A stretch of DNA of 8,286 nt from Spirochaetales bacterium (GTDB lineage Bacteria > Spirochaetota > Spirochaetia > JAGLYY01), in the NCBI GenBank assembly GCA_023131935.1, contig JAGLYY010000001.1, positions 1-8,286 on the forward strand. The letters run 5' to 3'. The notes beneath the pieces are model-generated. The model did no database searches. It was given only the letters and a program-made list of their open reading frames with translations, and was not told the DNA's origin. Shown piece after piece: positions 5,158-8,286 of the stretch. How positions within the stretch are numbered: the first letter of the stretch is position 1; every line of letters starts with the position of its first letter. Both the position numbers and the translations under genes were made by a program.

Positions 5158-6647
5158 TATGTCACCTTCGCCGCTATTACAGAGATTATCGGCAGGAGGT
5201 CCTCCGCGAGAAAGAGCCCCTTCTCCTTATAACCTATCCTCCCCGCATGCTGATGGATCAGCGCGGCTCCCCGGGCGGCGTCATAAACCGGGATTCCCGC
5301 TGACAGAAGTCCCGCGGTTATTCCAGCAAGGAGGTCTCCGGTTCCGCCGGTCCCTAAAGCAGGATTCATCCCGTCGATTATCGAATATCTGCCAGCAGGT
5401 GAAACTACATACACGATATGGGATTTCAGAGTGATTACCGCCCCGCTCTTTTTTGCGTATTCTTTAGCAACTGTTAGAGGGTCCGCCAGTATTTCATCCC
5501 GGGCGGTTCCGGTTAATACACTCATCTCCCCGGGGTGAGGGGTCAGAATGAGGGGAGTTTCCCGCCGGCCCGGTCCCAGATCCCTGTAGAGTTCCAGGGC
5601 ATCGGCGTCGAGAACTCCCGGTAATCCGGTAGAGAGTAGTTCTTTCAGGGTATCTCTCCTCCCCTCCTTTCCCCAGCCTGGACCGGCGAGAAAAGCGGTG
5701 AATCCTTTTACTTCCGGTTTATATCCGGGATAAGAGACAGGCTGTACCATAATTGATTTCATGACCGCTGCCGCAGCCTGGTAACAACCTTCATCAATAA
5801 AAAGTGTCACAAGTCCGGCCCGGCTTCGCCCCGCGGCTGAGGCCGCAAGGATTCCCGCCCCGGAGGTGCCGGGGCTTCCTCCGTAAACAGCGAGGACACC
5901 CCTGGGATTTTTATAATCCGAAGGATGCAAAGGGGGAATAATCTCCGGAAGATCGTTCATGGTGAGCAACTCTCCCGGGATATTCGGGTCAGTAATCAGT
6001 GCTTCAGGAAAGCCGATTTTTATCTGTTCTATCCTGCCGCAGAGAGGCCTTGCCGCGGGAAGATAGTGACAGCTCTTCGGTAAACCGATAGAGAGGGTAA
6101 TATCCGCTTTTACAGCCGGATCACCCTTACGGTAGGTATCAGATATACCACTGGGAACATCAAGGGCCACCTTTAAGCAGGGGGATTTATTTATAACCTC
6201 TACAAGTTCAGCAAGGTCACTGCTCAGAGGGCCTTTAATGCCTGTCCCGGTTAAACCGTCAACAAGGACCGCTGCTTCTTTCAACTTTTCCCGGACCTTT
6301 TCGGTTTCCCGCTCCCATATCATGGAGGGGATCCCGAGGGTTCTGCATATATTCTGATGGACCCCTTCGGCATTTTTTAGTTTCGGATATATTATCTGGG
6401 GGGTTTTCCCCCCTGTATCGTTATTGAGGTATTGCCGGGCCATTACAAGGGTATCCCCTCCATTATTCCCGCCGCCGGCAACAAAGACCACGAGGCCGCC
6501 TTCCACCTTTGCCCCGCGGATCTCTTTCTCGAGTGTCAGACAGGCCTCTATCCCAGCATTTTCCATGAGGACCAGTTCCGGAAACCCATAGTCTTTCTGA
6601 GCTTTCCGGTCAATTTCCTTCATCCCTTTTGAATCAACCAGTTTCAT
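5157..6647 (-). CDS. nnr: Bifunctional NAD(P)HX epimerase / NAD(P)HX dehydratase
   Basis: This cytosolic repair enzyme restores hydrated NADH and NADPH. The N-terminal YjeF_N domain epimerises R- to S-NAD(P)HX, and the C-terminal ribokinase-like domain dehydrates S-NAD(P)HX at the cost of ADP (or ATP). At 496 residues it is close to E. coli Nnr (about 515). Epimerase signs are LMENAG (27-32), GGGNNGGD (58-65), VDGLTGTG (129-136, D130 the probable catalytic Asp) and ALDVPSG (161-167). Dehydratase signs are YGGSPGTSGAGILAA (255-269), LAGPGWG (320-326), LDADAL (346-351), LTPHPGEM (368-375) and GTGGTGDLLAG (432-442, with the catalytic Asp at 438). The residue after GGNNGGD is Thr instead of the usual Gly. 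ATG 6647 lies inside the end of the lipoprotein gene (14-base overlap) with GGAG (6658-6655) seven bases upstream. Confidence 0.96.
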   Translation of the reverse strand: MKLVDSKGMKEIDRKAQKDYGFPELVLMENAGIEACLTLEKEIRGAKVEGGLVVFVAGGGNNGGDTLVMARQYLNNDTGGKTPQIIYPKLKNAEGVHQNICRTLGIPSMIWERETEKVREKLKEAAVLVDGLTGTGIKGPLSSDLAELVEVINKSPCLKVALDVPSGISDTYRKGDPAVKADITLSIGLPKSCHYLPAARPLCGRIEQIKIGFPEALITDPNIPGELLTMNDLPEIIPPLHPSDYKNPRGVLAVYGGSPGTSGAGILAASAAGRSRAGLVTLFIDEGCYQAAAAVMKSIMVQPVSYPGYKPEVKGFTAFLAGPGWGKEGRRDTLKELLSTGLPGVLDADALELYRDLGPGRRETPLILTPHPGEMSVLTGTARDEILADPLTVAKEYAKKSGAVITLKSHIVYVVSPAGRYSIIDGMNPALGTGGTGDLLAGITAGLLSAGIPVYDAARGAALIHQHAGRIGYKEKGLFLAEDLLPIISVIAAKVT

Positions 6648-7854
6648 CCTGTGTCTCCGAAATCAGTTTATCACTTCGCCACCAGACTATTTCCACCTCA
6701 AATTCCTTCACCAACAGGGCAATGAGAATCCCCTGGGGGGAGAGGTAAAATTCCTTCAATATATGCTCCCGGTCCCTCAGCTCGATCCGTCTCCGGCTAA
6801 TCACCTTCCCATCCCGGCTTAGAATGAGAATCTGGTAAAAATCCCCCCCCTCAGGGCTCATCAAAAAAAGATTGCCGCCTTTGGCCGCGCCCTTGAACTC
6901 ATAGAGAGTTTCCATCTCCTCCTCATTTAAGAAGGAATTATCCTTAATAAAATAGTGAGGCACGCCGGCATACCCCTCCTGGTATGACCCTTCGTTGATA
7001 TCAAACAAATAGACCCGGGATTCCTGGAAATCCACTCCAACGGCCGTATTGGTCTCCTCCTCGTACCGGGTACGGTAGTAATCGACTTTCAGGTATAGAT
7101 ATCGGCTGTCCGGATCGGGGTAGATAGTTTCAAGGTGAGCTGCCACATCTGCTGTTTCCGGCCCCGGCAGGGTGTCCAGAGGTATTTCAATCCGGTACAG
7201 CAGAATACCTTCATTGGAATACCAGAAAATCAGCCAGCTTCTCATTGTACGGGTAATGACGATGATTTCACCTTGCGAGTTTACATCAAGCCGTTCTATG
7301 TAGGGAAAGGGGGTCCCGCCCACCCCCTCCTGCCCGAGGTAATCAATGAGGTTCCCCTCCCTGCTGAACCGGAGTACAACACGGTCAAGGTAAGCCTCAA
7401 GGTCGCCGTCATACTCACATCTGTTTTCCGGCAGTGTGTCCTCAACGAGTATTTGACCGTCCGGGGTTACCGCTAAATCCCCTACATTCAGAAAAGGATA
7501 GGGATGGGCTTGTTTATTGCTGACGACCTCATCATCCTGATCATACGCAAGGAGAATCGGAACAGGATTTTCTTCCGGGTTATAGAGCATGGAGAGGATA
7601 TCACCGTAAGAGTTAAACTCCATCACTTTATACCCGCTTCCATTACTTATATAAAACAAGCCATTCCTCATAAATATCCTAATCCGGCTGTTGAAAGATT
7701 GCCCCTGGAATTGTACGAGACTAATCTGGTCCTCCATCTTCCCGATTTTTAATGAGAAGCGGGTCTCCTTCTGAAAAATGGTTTTATCCTCACTTCCGCA
7801 GGAGAAGAAAAAGAGAAGCAACAAAATGATGAAAATGACTGTATATTTCTTCAT
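6634..7854 (-). CDS. Probable surface or periplasmic lipoprotein with beta-propeller-like repeats
   Basis: The 406-residue product starts with a signal peptide (MKKYTVIF, then a Leu/Ile/Phe core) ending in FFS-C at residue 19. Phe at -3 and Ser at -1 make a relaxed lipobox of the type spirochaetes tolerate. Cys19 would be lipidated. The mature part shows repeating short strands around Gly turns: MEFNSYGDIL (78-87), LAVTPDGQILV (127-137), LRFSREGNLI (161-170), LDVNSQGEIIV (189-199), WYSNEGILLY (211-220), ILSRDGKVI (344-352) and YLSPQGILI (370-378). These resemble blades of an NHL/TolB-like propeller, but no named family is certain. I chose ATG 7854 because it begins the signal peptide; the frame extends to TTG 7890. 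There is no Shine-Dalgarno, and a promoter -10 abuts the ATG. It is the first gene of the cluster and overlaps nnr. Confidence 0.82.
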   Translation of the reverse strand: MKKYTVIFIILLLLFFFSCGSEDKTIFQKETRFSLKIGKMEDQISLVQFQGQSFNSRIRIFMRNGLFYISNGSGYKVMEFNSYGDILSMLYNPEENPVPILLAYDQDDEVVSNKQAHPYPFLNVGDLAVTPDGQILVEDTLPENRCEYDGDLEAYLDRVVLRFSREGNLIDYLGQEGVGGTPFPYIERLDVNSQGEIIVITRTMRSWLIFWYSNEGILLYRIEIPLDTLPGPETADVAAHLETIYPDPDSRYLYLKVDYYRTRYEEETNTAVGVDFQESRVYLFDINEGSYQEGYAGVPHYFIKDNSFLNEEEMETLYEFKGAAKGGNLFLMSPEGGDFYQILILSRDGKVISRRRIELRDREHILKEFYLSPQGILIALLVKEFEVEIVWWRSDKLISETQDETG

Positions 7855-7860
7855 GGATTT

Positions 7861-7890
7861 ATAGTATCCGCTGGACTTGATCATTGTCAA
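7861..7890 (-). promoter_or_regulatory. Putative promoter of the lipoprotein-nnr cluster, nearly leaderless
   Basis: On the minus strand a perfect -35 TTGACA (7890-7885) is followed by TACTAT (7866-7861) after 18 bases, or by the overlapping GATACT (7868-7863) after 16 bases. Either -10 puts the transcript start within a few bases of ATG 7854, so the message would be leaderless or nearly so. That fits the missing ribosome site. The -35 overlaps the candidate secA -35 on the other strand. Confidence 0.5.
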
Positions 7891-7914
7891 TCAAAGGGAT
7901 CTTGCCTGTACAAT
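7884..7914 (+). promoter_or_regulatory. Possible promoter of secA
   Basis: TTGTCA (7884-7889) and TACAAT (7909-7914), each five of six against consensus, are 19 bases apart, longer than ideal. A second AT-rich option is TATATT (7930-7935) or TATTAT (7927-7932), with a weaker -35. The true start cannot be chosen from sequence. The block ATTGTCAAT holds -35 elements for both strands. Confidence 0.35.
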
Positions 7915-7928
7915 TTTGTGTAATTGTA
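7909..7928. repeat. Inverted repeat in the secA promoter region, possible operator
   Basis: TACAATT (7909-7915), a six-base spacer, then AATTGTA (7922-7928) form a perfect 7-base dyad. The left arm contains the putative -10 of secA, so a bound protein would block or shape this promoter. It could also be a hairpin in the 5' leader if transcription starts further up. No regulator family is recognised from the motif. Confidence 0.45.
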
Positions 7929-7956
7929 TTATATTTTACCCACTATTCTCCCCTAT

Positions 7957-7960
7957 GGAG
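7957..7960 (+). promoter_or_regulatory. Weak ribosome site before secA
   Basis: GGAG lies 12 bases before ATG 7973, a longer spacing than usual. The alternative in-frame ATG at 7955 has no Shine-Dalgarno, only pyrimidine-rich sequence upstream. Confidence 0.4.
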
Positions 7961-7972
7961 TACCTTGTAACA

Positions 7973-8286
7973 ATGATTGAGACTCTCATAAAAACCTTTT
8001 TCGGATCCCAGCATGAAAGGGATCTAAAACAACTCCTCCCGATTCTCCACAGGATCAATGAGAAAGAGGGCTGGGCCATGTCCCTCCCCCCGGAAGCCTT
8101 TCCGGAACAGACAAAGCTGCTCAAAAAACGGTATGGGGAGGGGGAAAGTCTCAACGACCTGCTTCCAGAGGCTTTTGCTCTGGCGAGGGAAGCCGCGCGA
8201 AGGACCCTGGGTGAAAGACCTTATGATGTTCAGCTTTTCGGGGGGATCGTACTTCATCAGGGAAAGATCATGGAGATGAAAACCGG
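7973..8286 (+). CDS. secA: Protein translocase ATPase SecA (N-terminal fragment, cut by window edge)
   Basis: SecA is the cytosolic ATPase motor that pushes preproteins through SecYEG. Only about 104 residues are visible, but they match its N-terminus closely. A short amphipathic start (MIETLIKTFFGS) is followed by a helical stretch with SLNDLLPEAFALAREAARR, then GERPYDVQLFGGIVLHQGKIMEMKTG, which breaks off inside Walker A (MKTGEGKT in the family). I prefer ATG 7973 because it aligns with the usual SecA start, about ten residues before FGS, and has GGAG upstream. ATG 7955 in the same frame would add MEYLVT. The gene is divergent from the lipoprotein cluster and shares a promoter region with it. 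No frameshift or odd residue is seen in the part present. Confidence 0.95.
   Translation, partial: MIETLIKTFFGSQHERDLKQLLPILHRINEKEGWAMSLPPEAFPEQTKLLKKRYGEGESLNDLLPEAFALAREAARRTLGERPYDVQLFGGIVLHQGKIMEMKT

Noticed and set aside
7936..8257. Minus-strand open frames opposite the secA start
   Set aside because: They are antisense to a clear SecA N-terminus and show no motifs.

Overview
This window looks like ordinary chromosomal DNA from a spirochaete, probably a free-living Spirochaeta-like member of the Spirochaetales. That assignment is an inference. It rests on a lipoprotein with a phenylalanine-rich signal and a relaxed FFSC lipobox, a plant/cyanobacterial-type GlgC, conserved small membrane proteins of unknown function, and moderate GC content. 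There are eight well supported protein genes, one of them (secA) cut by the window edge, plus the probable first codons of a ninth gene at the left edge. I see no rRNA, tRNA, CRISPR array, insertion sequence or phage gene. No gene-free stretch exceeds 300 bases; the gaps are 2322-2435, 4522-4659 and 7855-7972.

Layout. On the left, a minus-strand superfamily 2 helicase of the MrfA/YprA type (27-2321) is followed by an overlapping ATG reading off the window edge, in the place where the nuclease partner MrfB/YprB sits in Bacillus. A 114-base divergent gap with alternating AAGGAAA/TTTCCTT blocks separates it from plus-strand glgC (2436-3716), which makes ADP-glucose for glycogen. The glgC stop codon overlaps, within one TTAA, the stop codon of a convergent MutT-type Nudix gene (3713-4108).

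The rest of the minus strand reads right to left as one tightly packed cluster. It holds a lipoprotein with beta-propeller-like repeats (6634-7854), bifunctional NAD(P)HX epimerase/dehydratase nnr (5157-6647), a single-pass membrane protein (4660-5157), a four-helix membrane protein (4105-4521) and the Nudix hydrolase. Neighbouring genes overlap by 14, 1 and 4 bases, except for a 138-base break that holds a TAGGCT-type inverted-repeat cluster and a possible internal promoter. Divergent from the lipoprotein, secA starts near 7973 and runs off the right edge.

Themes. Two genes (nnr and the Nudix gene) are metabolite or nucleotide repair enzymes in the same cluster, and the helicase belongs to a DNA-repair family, so the region has a housekeeping and damage-control flavour. 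The two starts without a Shine-Dalgarno (helicase and lipoprotein) each have a -10-like hexamer about 6-8 bases upstream of the ATG, which suggests leaderless messages. I found no convincing new multi-gene system. The items most worth checking are the leaderless starts, the TAGGCT repeat, the structured divergent promoters and the probable mrfAB pair.
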